Origin: Acorus gramineus
Taxonomy: Eukaryota > Streptophyta > Magnoliopsida > Acorales > Acoraceae
NCBI GenBank assembly: GCA_030737835.1
Contig: CM060854.1
Location: 16,968,859 to 17,032,858 of the forward strand
DNA: 64,000 nt
Reading direction: 5' to 3'
The notes under the pieces are model-generated. The model was not told the origin of the DNA, made no database searches, and worked only from the letters and a program-made list of their open reading frames with translations. This document shows, piece by piece, positions 1-11,822 of this stretch. A program made the position numbers and the translations under genes. Within the stretch, counting starts at the first letter, position 1, and every line of letters starts with the position of its first letter.

Positions 1-1476
1 TGCGTTGATGAGGAGGGAGAAGCACGAAACAAGTACATCCAAATGTGCGAAGTCTGCTATAATCAGGTTTGGAGGAGTAAAGGCGCTCATGGGGAGTATT
101 ACTAAAGAGGACAGAAGAGGGAGTGATATTGATAAGATGAACAGATAGAAGAGCAGTCTCAGCCCAGAATGTGCTGGGGACTGAAGAAGAAACCAAGAGG
201 GAACGAGCGGTCTCAAGAATATTGCGATGTTTTTGTTCAGCAACACCATTCTGCTCATGAGTATAAGGACATGATTGCTGGAAGAGAGTACCATGAGATT
301 GAAGAAGAGAATGCATCGTGGAAGAAATATATTCTCGAGCACAATCAGACCTAAAGATTTTGATATGAGTCTGAAAGTGGGTGTGAATCATAGTGATAAA
401 GACCTCATATATTTTTGGGACCTCAGATTGATGACGCAATAAATAAATCCAGGTAAAGCGAGAATGGTCATCAATAAAACTGATATAATACGAAAAACCA
501 CTCTTTGACGTGATATGAGAAGGACCCCAGATATCATAATGAACAAGCTCAAATGGACTAGAGGACTGATGATTACTAGAATGGAATGGAGTAGCAACAG
601 GTTTGGACAATTTACAGCCCTCACAAACAGAAAGAGGAGAAAAAGAAGCATGACCTAAATCTGCAGACTTAATAAGGTCTTTAAGATGAGATTCAGAAAC
701 ATGACCTAACCTCTTATGCCACAAGTCAGTATCAGAGGTGACAGTGCCACAGAAAACTGAGGGATCAGGTACAAGAAGATGAAGATACTCCACATAATAT
801 AGTCCGCCAATCCTATGACCAACACCAATCCTCTTCCCTGAACGTGGATCCTACACAAAACACCCAGAAGAGGCAAACGTAATGGTGAATCCAAAATCAC
901 ACAATCGACTAATAGACACAAAATTCATACAAAGCTCAGGAGCATGCAAAACAAATGATAATGAAAGGTGGCCAGTAGGGTAAGATGTGGTGGTGATCAA
1001 TCTACACTGCGTGATGATTAAAGGAGAGCCATTAGCAGTATAAATCGAAGGGAGGTGTGAGGGTGCAGGTGAGCATGCAGTGAGGACAGAACTATCAGGT
1101 GTCATGTGATGTGAGGCACCCGAATCAAAGATCTAATAAGCAGGAGTACCCGTAGTGGAAGACAATGCAAAGGGAGTGGAAGAACCAGAAATAGACTGTT
1201 GCAGGATCAGGTGGTCGAGCCACTAACAGATCTGATCAAGCTGACCCAATTGTAGCTGAATGGAGCCAAGCAAAGTAACAATCGCAACATCAACAAGAGG
1301 AAGAGGATGTCCTCACCTGTTCGGTCTATGACGCTTCTTAGTAGGTCTTTGTCTATGTGGTCTATGGTGCTTCGTAGCAGGAGCGGCCCCAAGATGCCCT
1401 CATAGACGAACGACAAAGAGGACTGACGAGACACCATAGAATAGGTGCTTGTCTGAGGAGAAGTGATATCTGACAT
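1..1476 (-). pseudogene. Copia gag-protease-integrase remnant
   Basis: A frame opens at 1476 (MSDITSPQTS...) but only about 110 codons separate it from the protease active site, so most of gag and its zinc knuckle appear to be missing. The protease motif IFDSGASHHMT lies near 1095-1130, where the usual preceding Trp codon is a stop. Next come a LWHKRLGHVS-type GAG-pre-integrase (about 690-720) and integrase core residues (ELVHYDIWGP near 545, YYISFIDDHSR near 475), then a weaker, shifted stretch near 340. At least three frame changes are needed to read through. It once encoded the copia polyprotein. Confidence 0.8.
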
Positions 1477-1592
1477 TTGTTTTTAAGGTTAAAAATGAAA
1501 CAATGATGTCGGGGATAAAAAATCAATCAAAACGGACCCCTAGAACACCTTAATCAGACCTCTGGATAGGAAAGAAGGGCCAATTTAGTGTT

Positions 1593-2690
1593 TTGAGATC
1601 CCTAGGCGGCGGCCGGCATCGACTCAGTGCTACCCGAGGTGACCAAGAGCTACCGGAGCGCTGTTGGAGGTGGCGAATGGCTGCCCGAGATGACTGGAGG
1701 CTGTCGGAGGGCAATCAGAGGTGGCAGAGGGCTGCCCGAGGAGGCCGAGGGCTGCCCGAGGAGGCCGAGGGCGGCCGAAGCACTGTTGGAGGCGGCGAAG
1801 GGAGGCCGGATCACTGTCGGACGCGGTAGAGGGCAGCCCGAGGAGGCCGGAGCACGAGCAGAGGCGATCGAGGGTTGCCCGAGGTGGCTGAGGGCGGTTG
1901 GAGCACGATCGGAGGTGGCTGGTGGTGGCTCGTCCTAGCGGAGGGCGGTGCAGCAGGAGGTGGCTCAGGGATGACAAGGGCGAACTGGTCTGTGCTAGGG
2001 AGGGATCCTGGACAGGATCCCGGGAAATCCGGGATCAATACACGCGGGCACCCGGGAGATCCTAGAGTGCGTCCGAGAAATCCGGGTAATTTATCGCGCA
2101 GGATTCCAGGACGCATTGGCAAAACAGCGTGAGGGCTGGGAAATCGCGTGAATGCGCTGGCGGAAACGTGCTGGCGTGCGCAAACGTGCGCGGACCGGAT
2201 CCCAATAATCTTGGGATCACACAGATCTGCTCGGGGCACGACAGAAGGGCAGGGAGGGTGCGTCCGCAAGGCTGGCGCTCGAGGGTTGGCAAGGCATGTT
2301 AGCCTAGCAGGGCGCATCAGCAAGGCTGGCATGGCTAGCACGCGAGGGCTAGCAGGGCACGTTAGCAGGGCTGGCAGGGTGCAACGACAGGGCTGACAGG
2401 GCAAGGCGCGCACGGCAGGGCGGCTCGCAGGCAGGGGCTTGCACGGCAGGGCGGCTCGCGGGCAAGGGCGCACGCGGCAGGGGCGCAGGATACCACGCAG
2501 CAGGGCGACGCGCGGCCAGGGCGGAGTGCGCACGGCAGTGGCTGCCCGCAAGCAGGGGCGCACGCAGCAGGACTGTGCGGGCAAGTTACGTGCGGCAGGA
2601 GCAGCGCTAGGCGACGTCGAGAGGTGCACGGAGGCACACGAAGATGAAGGATTCCGACAAGAAACAAGAGAAAAATTTTAAAAAAAATTA
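1593..2690 (-). repeat. GC-rich low-complexity copia leader
   Basis: About 1.1 kb of strongly GC-rich sequence lies between the primer site and the gag remnant. It contains short imperfect tandem units such as GGCTGCCCGAGGAGGCCGAG (near 1732-1770) and a family based on GGCAGGGCGGCTCGC (near 2410-2520). Long frames occur on both strands but give compositionally biased Ala/Arg/Pro/Cys peptides with no domain, so I do not call genes here. The base composition differs sharply from the AT-rich flanks. Confidence 0.6.
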
Positions 2691-2696
2691 GGGTGA

Positions 2697-2707
2697 CTCT
2701 GATACCA
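2697..2707 (-). other. Primer binding site (initiator tRNA-Met type)
   Basis: Minus-strand TGGTATCAGAG directly abuts the LTR end. It matches the usual plant copia primer site complementary to the 3' end of initiator methionine tRNA. Confidence 0.85.
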
Positions 2708-2840
2708 TGTTACAATAAGAGAGAGAGAATAAGAATCCGTGTATTCCACTTAGGGTTTAATCCCTTTATATATACAAGTATCTAGAAGTTACACGTGTAA
2801 TACACTACACACATTATGAGATAACACGTATAATCTAACA
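2708..2840 (-). repeat. Copia 5' LTR, 133 bp
   Basis: On the minus strand it begins TGTTAGATTA and ends TTGTAACA, so it has TG...CA ends. It contains a TATATATAAA stretch and a purine-rich GAGAGAGA run near its 3' end. A related LTR lies at 61418-61542. The primer binding site follows at once on the minus strand, which identifies this as a 5' LTR. Confidence 0.85.
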
Positions 2841-4396
2841 CATTTCATATACATACTCCAATAATTAATTTTAATATGTTCAATTATATTACACAAAAAA
2901 ATTTATACCTCATTAGAAAAAAAACGGATTGCAATATATATATATAGCCTAGTCAATTTTCTTAATATTATGAAATGCACAACCTGATATTACGTTGTTG
3001 GATTTGAGTTATTATGAATATGACCAGAAAAAAAATTGAGCTAATCCGTGTTGGATTTGAGTTAAGATGTTAGGTTATCCTACTAGCTCAATGAAACTTC
3101 TTCAATATCCCTGTCTCCTCTCTTCCATTTTCACATGTATTATCGTTTTTTTTTTCCACAGAGAATCGCCTATTTTTTATTATGATTACTACATAACTCA
3201 AATTCTTTAAAATAACACCATTTTAAAAATCAAACCCAAACTCAGACCCGACAAGAACGAAATATGATGGTTTAAGTTCGAGTTGAGCTCCTTAGATTTG
3301 AAGGTAACACTGAATTAGAATTCATCTCACAATTGTGATGTTAGTTTTCATGAATACATAGATGTTATATACGTCCGCGCAAGGCAGAAGCATTATTCAG
3401 GTAGCTTTTATAACCCATCCATGTATAAGCTTGATGAAATAAACTCTCCCTGGCTACATTTTGTTTCTGATGAAGGGGGGTTTTAATTATGTTTGTGGTT
3501 ACGATTTCAGTCAGTAACTATAAAAACTATGGTATATGAAATGTTTCTGGTTAAAGGGAGGAAATGCTGTATAATGATTTCCATACTTTTCAAATAGAAA
3601 CAAACTTTATTGCCTTTATGTGAAAATCAGTGATCCATGAATAATGGTGGTGTTCATGCTTATCTAGAATTTAGTTCTCACTCAACACCAACAGTTAGAT
3701 ACCATCAGAATTTCATTCAAACTTCATTCTCATGATCAGATCCATGAAAGCATGGATGGTGGTGGTTTATTCTTAATTATCTATAGAATTAGTTTTCATT
3801 CAACACCAATAGTTTGGATCACGCGCACACAATTTTATCCAAAATTAAACTTAGATCTATCTCATGCATGCCCACTAACGTTTGGGGACCCAATGTGTTT
3901 CATTCTATTTTTTCTTGAAATTTTATTCTCTAAATAGTGCTCATCTATTAGAGGAGGAAAATTCATTTAAAAAAATGTATTTTGGACAGTGTAGATGATG
4001 GTGAGTGACACGAGGAGGAGACACAAAAAAAGGGTTATTTTCTTCGTTGTGGGGTAGCAAAAGCACTTAAAAGAAAAAGTGGGGTCAAGAGAGTGTGCTG
4101 TGGATCACAGCCTCTCCATCCCTCACTATCCAAATGAAAGAAGAAGATGAAGAAAAAGAAGAGGTTGATACTGTGTATGTCATGAGGCAGTTTGAGTTTC
4201 AAGATTCCTTTAAATGGTGTATAAGCTTGGCTAGGCCTCTCCAATAATTCACACACCACCACCTTTTATCAGAAGCCCCCTTTTTGGACTACACAAATAA
4301 GTAAGCTCAAATGCATGGACTCCTGTAGACCTTTCCATTTCATGTGTTGTTGATGGTCCTGCTACTCAACCCTTTTTTATTTTAAATATGAGCGAT
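2841..4396. other. AT-rich spacer, no gene seen
   Basis: No coding frame with a recognisable domain. It contains a TA run near 2935-2950. A diverged local duplication of about 110 bp lies at roughly 3637-3735 and 3750-3860; both copies include a form of AGTT(C/T)TCA(C/T)TCAACACCAA. Several A/T tracts. A cis-regulatory role for the nitrate transporter gene downstream is possible but nothing shows it. Confidence 0.5.
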
Positions 4397-4656
4397 AATA
4401 CACTCAGTCCGTCCATTTGGTAGCTTCATACACTATGATAACGTAGTATATACTGCACTAACATAGTGTATGGGGTTCTATCATACTGTATAATATAAAA
4501 ATATTATTATTTTTTCAATATGAAAAAAATTACACAAATATATTTTAGTATGTTCTTTATTTCATTTAACAGTATGAACTTCAATGTCAGAGTGTATGAT
4601 TAAAAAAAAAACTGTGTGAATTGCAGTTGGGGCTACACAAGGGGCTGGATGTATAA
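4397..4656 (+). mobile_element. MITE copy 1 (~260 bp), upstream of NPF6.2
   Basis: It starts ATACACTCAGTCCGTCC and its other end, reverse complemented, reads ATACATCCAGCCCC, giving imperfect terminal inverted repeats. The interior has the recurrent palindromic pieces CATACACTATGATA and CATAGTGTATG. The same sequence recurs in opposite orientation at 8314-8573. No coding capacity; superfamily not assigned because I cannot define a clean target duplication. Confidence 0.7.
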
Positions 4657-5022
4657 TTTTGCTTTAAATATATATCCCCTCCCACAGACATCCAAATCTA
4701 GACAACTCAAACCCATCAATATTCCACCCCACCCAAAATGAAAAGATCCCTATTTCAAAATACTTTTGTATTCCCCCCTAGTTTCTGGGTGATATTGGTC
4801 ACCATTCCCCTGTCATAGTAAAGATCTGGGCACTATATTTCGGGACATAGAAAAATCAGAAGAATTAATGTTTCTAGAAGGACTAATATGAGGTCAAGTG
4901 GACAATATTTTGTTATTCAAGACATAAACATGAATAATGTTAGTTTTTTATTTATTGAAGCTATACTTTATAATTGTAAATTTTGTTATCGATTATGAAT
5001 TTATATCCCGTATTTAGCTTTA

Positions 5023-5046
5023 CTATATATATATATATATATATAT
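5023..5046. repeat. (TA)n microsatellite
   Basis: About 12 TA units, roughly 65 bp upstream of the predicted NPF6.2 TATA box. A likely length-variable marker. Confidence 0.9.
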
Positions 5047-5109
5047 TGCTTTGCATAATTGTGCAAGTGGAGGTCCTTGTAGGGACATGCAATGTTTGGA
5101 AACCTTGGC

Positions 5110-5116
5110 TATAAAG
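5110..5116 (+). promoter_or_regulatory. TATA box of NPF6.2-like gene
   Basis: TATAAAG about 150 bp upstream of the proposed start codon at 5261, followed by a pyrimidine-rich leader (5180-5240) typical of plant 5' UTRs. Expected transcription start near 5140. Confidence 0.5.
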
Positions 5117-5260
5117 GGAGTGAATGCATGCATGGGTGAACCACAAGTGCAACTTGGTAGCAGAGAAGACAGTTATAGAAACCTTAGTTTCCTCTGTCTT
5201 CCCTTCACCTTTTCATTTTCTCTTTCCAACTGTTTGAGTTTTCCAACAAAAATATAAACA

Positions 5261-8151
5261 ATGGTTTGTTGTCAACTGCTTTGATATGTTTGTTATGGGC
5301 TCATTCTTCCATTTGGTTTTTATTCTTAGACTTTGGGTTTGCTTTATGTGTTTAGGAGGGGATGAGTGGGATTGTAGCAGATGCAGTTGACCATAAGGGT
5401 TTCCCTGCTGACAAGTCTAAGACTGGTGGTTGGGTTTCTGCAGCACTTATTCTAGGTCAGTTCATCACATATATATGACACTGTCACACAATCTTTTTTT
5501 TTTTTTTTTTTCATGACCACAATACTTGAATTAATGCTTTACACGCTTCATCAAGTCCATATTGTGTTTGGTTGAGAAAACCAAGTCAAAACAACTTCAA
5601 CAAAGTCCAAACAAACTTCATGTTTTGTTTGCTTGGAAACAAATTTCATGTTGCTTTAATTTAGATGGTTTCATCACATATAGAAAATGTTCTCAAAACA
5701 GTGGCAACTTGATCCTTTCTCATTTTATTTCTGATGGAACATCTAGATATATGACATTTGAAAATTTCTTTTATTACTGACACAAAATCTACGAGAATTA
5801 AATTCATGTGAAAGAAGGAATTTCCCTTTAAAATCATTAATATTTCTTTGGAAATCCTACTTTTAGAGTTTGTATCATATCTACTCTTGATGACAGTCAT
5901 CGAGATATGCGAGAGGCTATCGACAATGGGGATTGCAGTGAACCTGGTGACGTATCTAGGCGGGAAAATGCACCTACCAAGTGCCGAGTCCGCGAACATC
6001 GTGACTGACTTTATGGGCACGTCTTTCTTGCTCTCCCTCCTCGGCGGTTTCTTGGCCGACTCCTTCCTCGGCCGATACATGACCATCACCATCTTCTCAG
6101 TAGTCCAAGCACTGGTACATATATAATTGTCTTCCCTTGTAATCAAAAAAATATTACACCCAGTCCATTTTAACGTAGTCGGCACATGTTTGCATTTCTT
6201 GAAAAATCACACACCTCATTTAATGAGTTATGTACTTTTATAAAATATAAAAGATAAAAAATATATAAATAAATTATCATTTATTAAAAATTTAAAAGAA
6301 TTTATTCACGGTGTTTCCATAATTGCAGGGTACAAGCATGTTAGCCATGTCAACAGCGCTCCCCCAACTCCGCCCGCCGTGTTGCAACCCGTCGGCTGCC
6401 TCGGCCACCCATTGCGAGCGCGCCAACGGATTCCAAATGGGTGTCCTCTACCTCTCCCTCTACCTCATCGCGCTCGGCACGGGTGGCCTCAAATCGAGCA
6501 TCTCCGGCTTCGGAACTGACCAGTTTGATGACAAGGATGAAAGAGAGAGAGCCCAGATGAACTACTTCTTCACCCGCTTCTTCTTCTTCATAAGCACAGG
6601 CACTCTCTTTGCGGTGACTGTGCTCGTCTACATCCAGGACGAGGTCGGCCGGAGCTGGGCTTATGGGATATGCTCCATTTCAATGATGATCGCGATACTA
6701 TTGTTCTTATCGGGTAGTAAAAGGTACCGGTACAAGAAGAGCTCCGGCAGCCCAATCGTTCACATCCTCCAAATCGTTGTCGCGGCCACCAAGAATCGGA
6801 AGCTCGAACTCCCAGTCGATCCCACTTACTTGTTCGAAGGCTCCGTTGGGTCACCAAGAATTCCTCACACCAATCAGTTCCGGTCAGTATTTAATCATTG
6901 AATCTTTTCGTGGTGGGATGGTAGAGGTAAAACTAATTGATGATGTTTTTATTGGGTGAAACAAGATTCTTGGACAAGGCGGCGATGGTGGTGGAGGGAG
7001 AGCATGTAAAGAAACTGAATGGGTCGACCGCGATCAACCCATGGAAGCTGTGCTCAGTGACACGGGTGGAGGAGGTGAAGATGATGGTGAGGTTGCTTCC
7101 GGTGTGGGCCACGACCATCATGTTCTGGACCACTTACGCGCAGATGATCACATTCTCTGTCGAGCAGGCCACGACGATGGAGAGGACGATCGGGGGGTTC
7201 CAGATCCCAGCGGGGTCCCTCACAGTGTTCTTTGTCGGAGCCATTCTGATCACCTTGGCCTTCTACGATCGCGCGATCATGCCCTTGTGGAAGAAGTGGA
7301 AAGGCAGACCAGGTATATAATTGAACTTCTTCACATCTCTGCTAATCAACTTTTTATGAGACATGAGGGACCATATAAGGCTTAGTTTCATTATTTTCAT
7401 GACCCACACAAAAGATGCACATATGGATCTAATGCTAGATCATTGTTCAAAAGTATTTACATGATTATTGATCGAGGATCTAATCAAGTATGCTCAGTAA
7501 TCAATCAAATTCAATCCAATACTGACCGGATTACATCTCTGCTATTGCTTTATTAACATTAAATGGGTGTTCTCTAATCAATTCAATTTAGAAGGATTCA
7601 CAAATCTACAAAAGATTGCCATCGGCCTAGCATTGTCAACGATGGGAATGGCGGTGGCTGCCATCGTGGAGATGAAGCGTTTATCAGTGGCCAAAGCAGT
7701 AGGAACCGCTGCATCGAGTGCCAATTCTACACTTCCGATAAGCGTCTTTGTGCTGATACCGCAATTCTTCTTCGTGGGGGCAGGGGAGGCCCTCATATAC
7801 ACCGGCCAGCTCGACTTCTTTATAACAAGGTCTCCTAAAGGGATGAAGACCATGAGCACCGGTCTCTTCCTCACGACACTCTCGCTTGGATTCTTCGTTA
7901 GTAGCTTCTTGGTGTCCATTGTGAAGAGTGTGACCGCACAGAAGGGCGGCCCAGGGTGGCTCGCTGACAACATTAACCATGGGAGGCTGGACTACTTCTA
8001 CGGGCTTCTCGCTGTGCTGAGTCTAGCCAACTTTATGGCTTATCTCGTATGCGTCGCTTGGACGAAGACACAGGAGCATAAAGGCGCGGCAGCGGAGATG
8101 GATGGGATTGGTGTTAAGGGTAGTACTGCTAGTGTGGATGAGAAGTGCTAG
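5261..8151 (+). CDS. NPF6.2: NRT1/PTR family nitrate transporter, NPF6.2 (NRT1.4)-like
   Basis: Six coding exons: 5261-5263, 5356-5455, 5897-6114, 6329-6882, 6966-7312 and 7595-8151. All junctions are GT-AG and in phase, giving 592 codons, close to the ~576 of Arabidopsis NPF6.2. The first exon holds only the ATG. This start gives MEGMSGIVADAVDHKG, which aligns with the NPF6.2 N-terminus; a fallback start is the in-frame ATG at 5362. Family marks: PADKSKTGGW (18-27), ExxER proton-coupling motif EICER (37-41), FLGRYMT with Thr97 at the position of the NRT1.1 phospho-switch Thr101, GTGGLKSSISGFG, and VEEVKMMVRLLPVWATT. The NRT1.1 nitrate-binding His (His356) is replaced by Tyr in FWTTYAQM, as in NPF6.2. 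Twelve membrane segments are expected for this MFS-fold, plasma-membrane, proton-coupled low-affinity nitrate transporter. No frame damage seen; probably functional. Confidence 0.9.
6115..6328 (+). other. NPF6.2 intron with possible MITE relic
   Basis: The intron contains TTACACCCAGTCC near 6153, resembling the ends of the MITE copies at 4397 and 8314, followed by AT-rich sequence. The matching second end is not evident, so this may be a decayed fragment or chance. Confidence 0.25.
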
Positions 8152-8313
8152 TGAAGGAGATCCCAGAGTAATTTTTGATGGGGGTGGTTTTCTTTTCTAG
8201 TGTTCTATAGTGTGTCGTGGTTCATGTGATGTTGTTTTTGCTTCTGCTTCTATGGTTTGCAAGTGCGAGTGAGCAAGTAGAAAATAAGCCAAGTCGGCTA
8301 CTCTATGTGAAAT

Positions 8314-8573
8314 GATATCTCCAGCACTTTTGTGCAGCCTCAATTATCATCCACACTGAATTTTTTTTTTTTTAAATCATACACTTTCCCATTGAAGTTC
8401 ATGTTAATATGTGAAATACAGTATATACTGAGATACATTAATGTATTTTTTTTCACGTTGAAAAATGATAAAAAAATTATACATCATAAATTATGATAGA
8501 ACTACATACACTATGAAAATGCAGTATACTACGGTATCATAGTGTATAGAGCTGTAAAACGAACTGAGTGTAC
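8314..8573 (-). mobile_element. MITE copy 2 (~260 bp), downstream of NPF6.2
   Basis: Its reverse complement aligns with 4397-4656 over the full length: GTACACTCAGTTCG start, CATACACTATG/CATAGTGTATG interior, CATGAACTTCAATG block, and the CCAGC...TTGTG(C/T)AGCC(C/T)CAA end block. It lies about 160 bp past the NPF6.2 stop codon, so it may fall in or near the 3' UTR. Confidence 0.7.
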
Positions 8574-9649
8574 CAACGCTATCAAAATTTATGATATGAG
8601 ACATTGAACCTCACAATCTTGAATGACATATGAGATCTGTAATGCAAACCACATAAGCATTGAATATTGATATATATGATTAAAGAAGAAAAAGAAGCTC
8701 AATAGTGAATTTACATTAATAACATTTTTTACTAATACAAGAGGCTGGCAATCCTCAGTGTTTGGGGACGCTGAAGAGGCAACGAAGGGCCAAGCATCCT
8801 CCATGGATGGACCACATTTTGTAGTTTGTATTGGATCCCCAACTGAACCAACATGCGCCATCGTAACATCTCGATCCAACCGAAAGAAGAGCTGATCCTC
8901 TCACTTGTTGTGTTCAGATCTGCTCAACTTTAGATGGTTTGATGGACCACCATATGATTGGAAAGAAGAAAAAAAAATCACTGCCTGGGAATCAACTTTT
9001 CTGCAGTATGAGATCAGATTTGGTTGCACCTGTCAATTTCCACGTCTCTATGGTGCAAAACCACCAGGAAAGATCGATTTCTTCACGGGCTTTCAATTAA
9101 TTAATGTTCGCAGTAGATTGAAAAATCACTACATGTTTTTAGAGTGTTGATACACTTGAGTCATTCTTGGAGTCTTTAACCTATATATACTAGGTTAGGC
9201 TAGTATATATATTCAATTAGGAAAAAATATATATAAAAAAGGGATGCATTTAATTAACTCGAGTATATAATTCCCCATAGCTTCTTATAGTACAAGTTGG
9301 CATTACCCTAAAGCACAGATGGACCAACTAATCAAATCTTGAAAGAGCTAGATCAACCGAAGAGTAGTTTCAGTTAGGAAGCACTTAACTTGCTATTATT
9401 CAGTGCCAGGGGAACCTCTACATCTGTTATGCACAACAGATACCATAAACATACTTCCCCTTTGTCAATGTATTTGGAACTTCCCATCTTTCAAGTTAGG
9501 AACTTGACTGGGATGAAATCTCATGGAACCAAAGAAATCATGGCATCATAGTTTATTCCTAGATGGGCATGTGTATCTGAGAAAGAGCAGAAAGATGAAC
9601 ATAAAATTGAGGCGAACATAACACGTGTATTCTGCCAACATCTTTTTAA
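8574..9649. other. Spacer, no gene seen
   Basis: AT-rich, with a short palindromic patch near 9180-9212 (CTATATATACTAG/CTAGTATATATA). The frames present have no recognisable domain. The boundary with the LINE to the right is approximate. Confidence 0.4.
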
Positions 9650-9769
9650 TTTCATTGCATATAATGAGCCGGAGCGAGCAGAGTAACGGGAGCAGGTGCC
9701 TAAGGGGGAGCGGGAGGAGTAACGGGAGCGGGGGGGGTGCGGTAGACCAAAGGTGGTGGAGATGGAAAA

Positions 9770-11215
9770 ATGGTTCATGGCATCATCGAGGGTGACCAGG
9801 AAGGCAAAGGCTGGGACGGGGTAGCGGGACAGGTTTCAATGATGGGTGGACGGTGGTGTCACGAAGGTGGTCAGGCGGGGGTTTGGGAACTTTGGGAACT
9901 GGAAGACGGTTCCCTGGCAGGTGTTTCAAATGCCTACAGACGGGGCACTGGAGCCGTGAATGTAGGAATCTGATGGCATGCAGAATCTGTAGGGAAGCCG
10001 GTCACACAGCGGCAGCATGCGTGGCCCGCAAGGGTTCAGGGTGGGAATAACCTCCAGTGGCTCCATCGGACCTGGTGACGGCAACCAAGTTTGCACTGTC
10101 TACCGGTTTCAACTGCATGGCTCAGATGGCGTTTTTTTGTGGGGCAGCGTGCTTGGTGTGGCTATCGGAGGCCTGCCTTTGTTACAGAAAGTGAAGAGAG
10201 CGCTGGAAACTCAGTGGGGTCGAGACACAAGGGTGAGGGCCAGGGGCCTAGGAGGGGGTCTATTCATCATCTCTGATTTTGTGGAGGGGAAGCAAGATTG
10301 GATGTTACGTAAAGGATCGTTGCGAATGCCGAGGGGCTCGCTTCTCATTTGGAGATGGTCCCCAAGATTGAGGCCGTTCTTGGTTCAGTCAAAACGGTAG
10401 AAAGTGGGCTTCGAGGGTGTTCCACTCCACTGGTTAGACGCGAGTTGCGTAGTGGAGGTTACGGAGAGTTTTGGGAAACTCATCGAAATTACTCAAGCAT
10501 GTCTAACACTGGGAAAACCAAGAAGGAAGTGATTCTACAAATTCAGGAGGATGTACACTTTCCGGAGGCTGATGCGATCTCGCACAAAGACGAGCGCTTC
10601 CTCATTCATATTACTGTGGAGGAAATGGATGGAGGACCGAAGCAGTCATGGGTAGAGGTGGTTAGCGGGAAACAGTCGTCTGGGACGATAGACAACTTGG
10701 TGGACAGTGGTTGGGGTCTCAGAACATGCAGGCTAAGAGAGATGACTGTTGGCTTGTCTGACACCTGTTCGGAGGAGAGTCTGAAAAGCCTGCCAGAGAT
10801 GGTAAGAAAGAAGACTCGGCTGTACAAATGGAAGGAACGATCCCACATTTCACATGGTGTGTGCTACAGGAAACCTCGGATGGGTCAGCGATTAGCATCG
10901 ATCATTGTTCAAACAAGAGAGGTTCTTTCAGCAATGCAGTCCCCATGTCAGGCAGGTAAGAGCAAGATGACTGACCTCGGTTAGTGTCAGATGACCGAGA
11001 CGGGACAGGTTCAAACTTCACAGGTTGGGCAGGAAAAAGAAGTGGGAAAGGACCAAAAGGTACGTGTGGAAGGGCAAGTGAATGCTCTTCACTCCCAAAC
11101 AAGTTACTCGGTGGGGATGGGCTTGGCCCAATGCCAAGATTGTGGTCTATTTTATTCCTCCTAGACCAGTCGAGGTTGGGATGGGCTAGGTGAACAGGAT
11201 GGGCAGAATCAAGAA
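9770..11215 (+). pseudogene. LINE ORF1 remnant with two CCHC zinc knuckles
   Basis: The clear part is two adjacent CCHC knuckles at 9922-10020: CFKCLQTGHWSREC followed by CRICREAGHTAAAC. This pairing is typical of plant L1 ORF1 RNA-binding proteins. Downstream frames (10017-10400, 10349-10984) continue the low-homology C-terminal part with frame shifts between them. The product would bind LINE RNA in a ribonucleoprotein particle. Confidence 0.7.
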
Positions 11216-11822
11216 GCGGAAACTGAGTCGTCATGCGAGAGCACATGTGGAGAGCCAAATGAAGAGTTCACAGACCATCATAGTTTGGCGAATGGAGTTG
11301 CACTTTCCCTTTCGGCCAAGGTTCGGTAGGGCCTGACTGGTTGGAGTCGTGGGTTGGGAAGGACCAAAGCGGATGAGATCTGTACCAACCGATACGTTCG
11401 GTCACACCAATGCTGAGTTCGAGATCGCCTTCAGTCGAGACGTTGTCAGGGCCACCGTGGAGGAGAAGACGACTCCAGAATAAGATTTAGAGTGCGGAAC
11501 GGTTGGCAGGTCATCAAACTCTGATCGCGAATGGATTCGAGGGGGGAGCGGGTGTGCAGGAGCGAAAGGTGGAGCAAAGCCGAGCGATCAACTGGGCTTT
11601 GACGATTGGTTTACAAATTGATAGAGGGGGAACAGGAGAGGTTTTTATGAGTTCCTAGCGGATGTGTTCGGAAACCAGGAATTGTTTGACGGGGCGAAGG
11701 GTGAGGCATTTGAAGACTTATCAGCGTTTCAGATGGCAATGGACAATATGGAGGTGGTTGAAGGTGCAGCCCACGGGGCCCTGCTGTTCGGGGATGAGGT
11801 TGCCCTATCTCCATGATTAGTT

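Larger units (their letters stand above)
1..2840 (-). mobile_element. Ty1/copia retrotransposon, 5' half (runs off left edge)
   Basis: Read on the minus strand this is the 5' half of a copia element: LTR (2840-2708), tRNA-type primer site, a GC-rich leader, a shortened gag, protease, GAG-pre-integrase and the start of integrase, continuing past base 1. The short LTR (133 bp) is like those of the Ale/Retrofit lineage; that lineage call is an inference. The coding part has several stops and frame changes, so the copy is dead. The 3' half and the second LTR are outside the window, so no target duplication can be checked. Confidence 0.85.

Noticed and set aside
1630..2667. Pro/Ala/Cys/Arg-rich frames in the copia leader
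   Set aside because: Low-complexity products of GC-rich tandem units; no domain and no conserved start.
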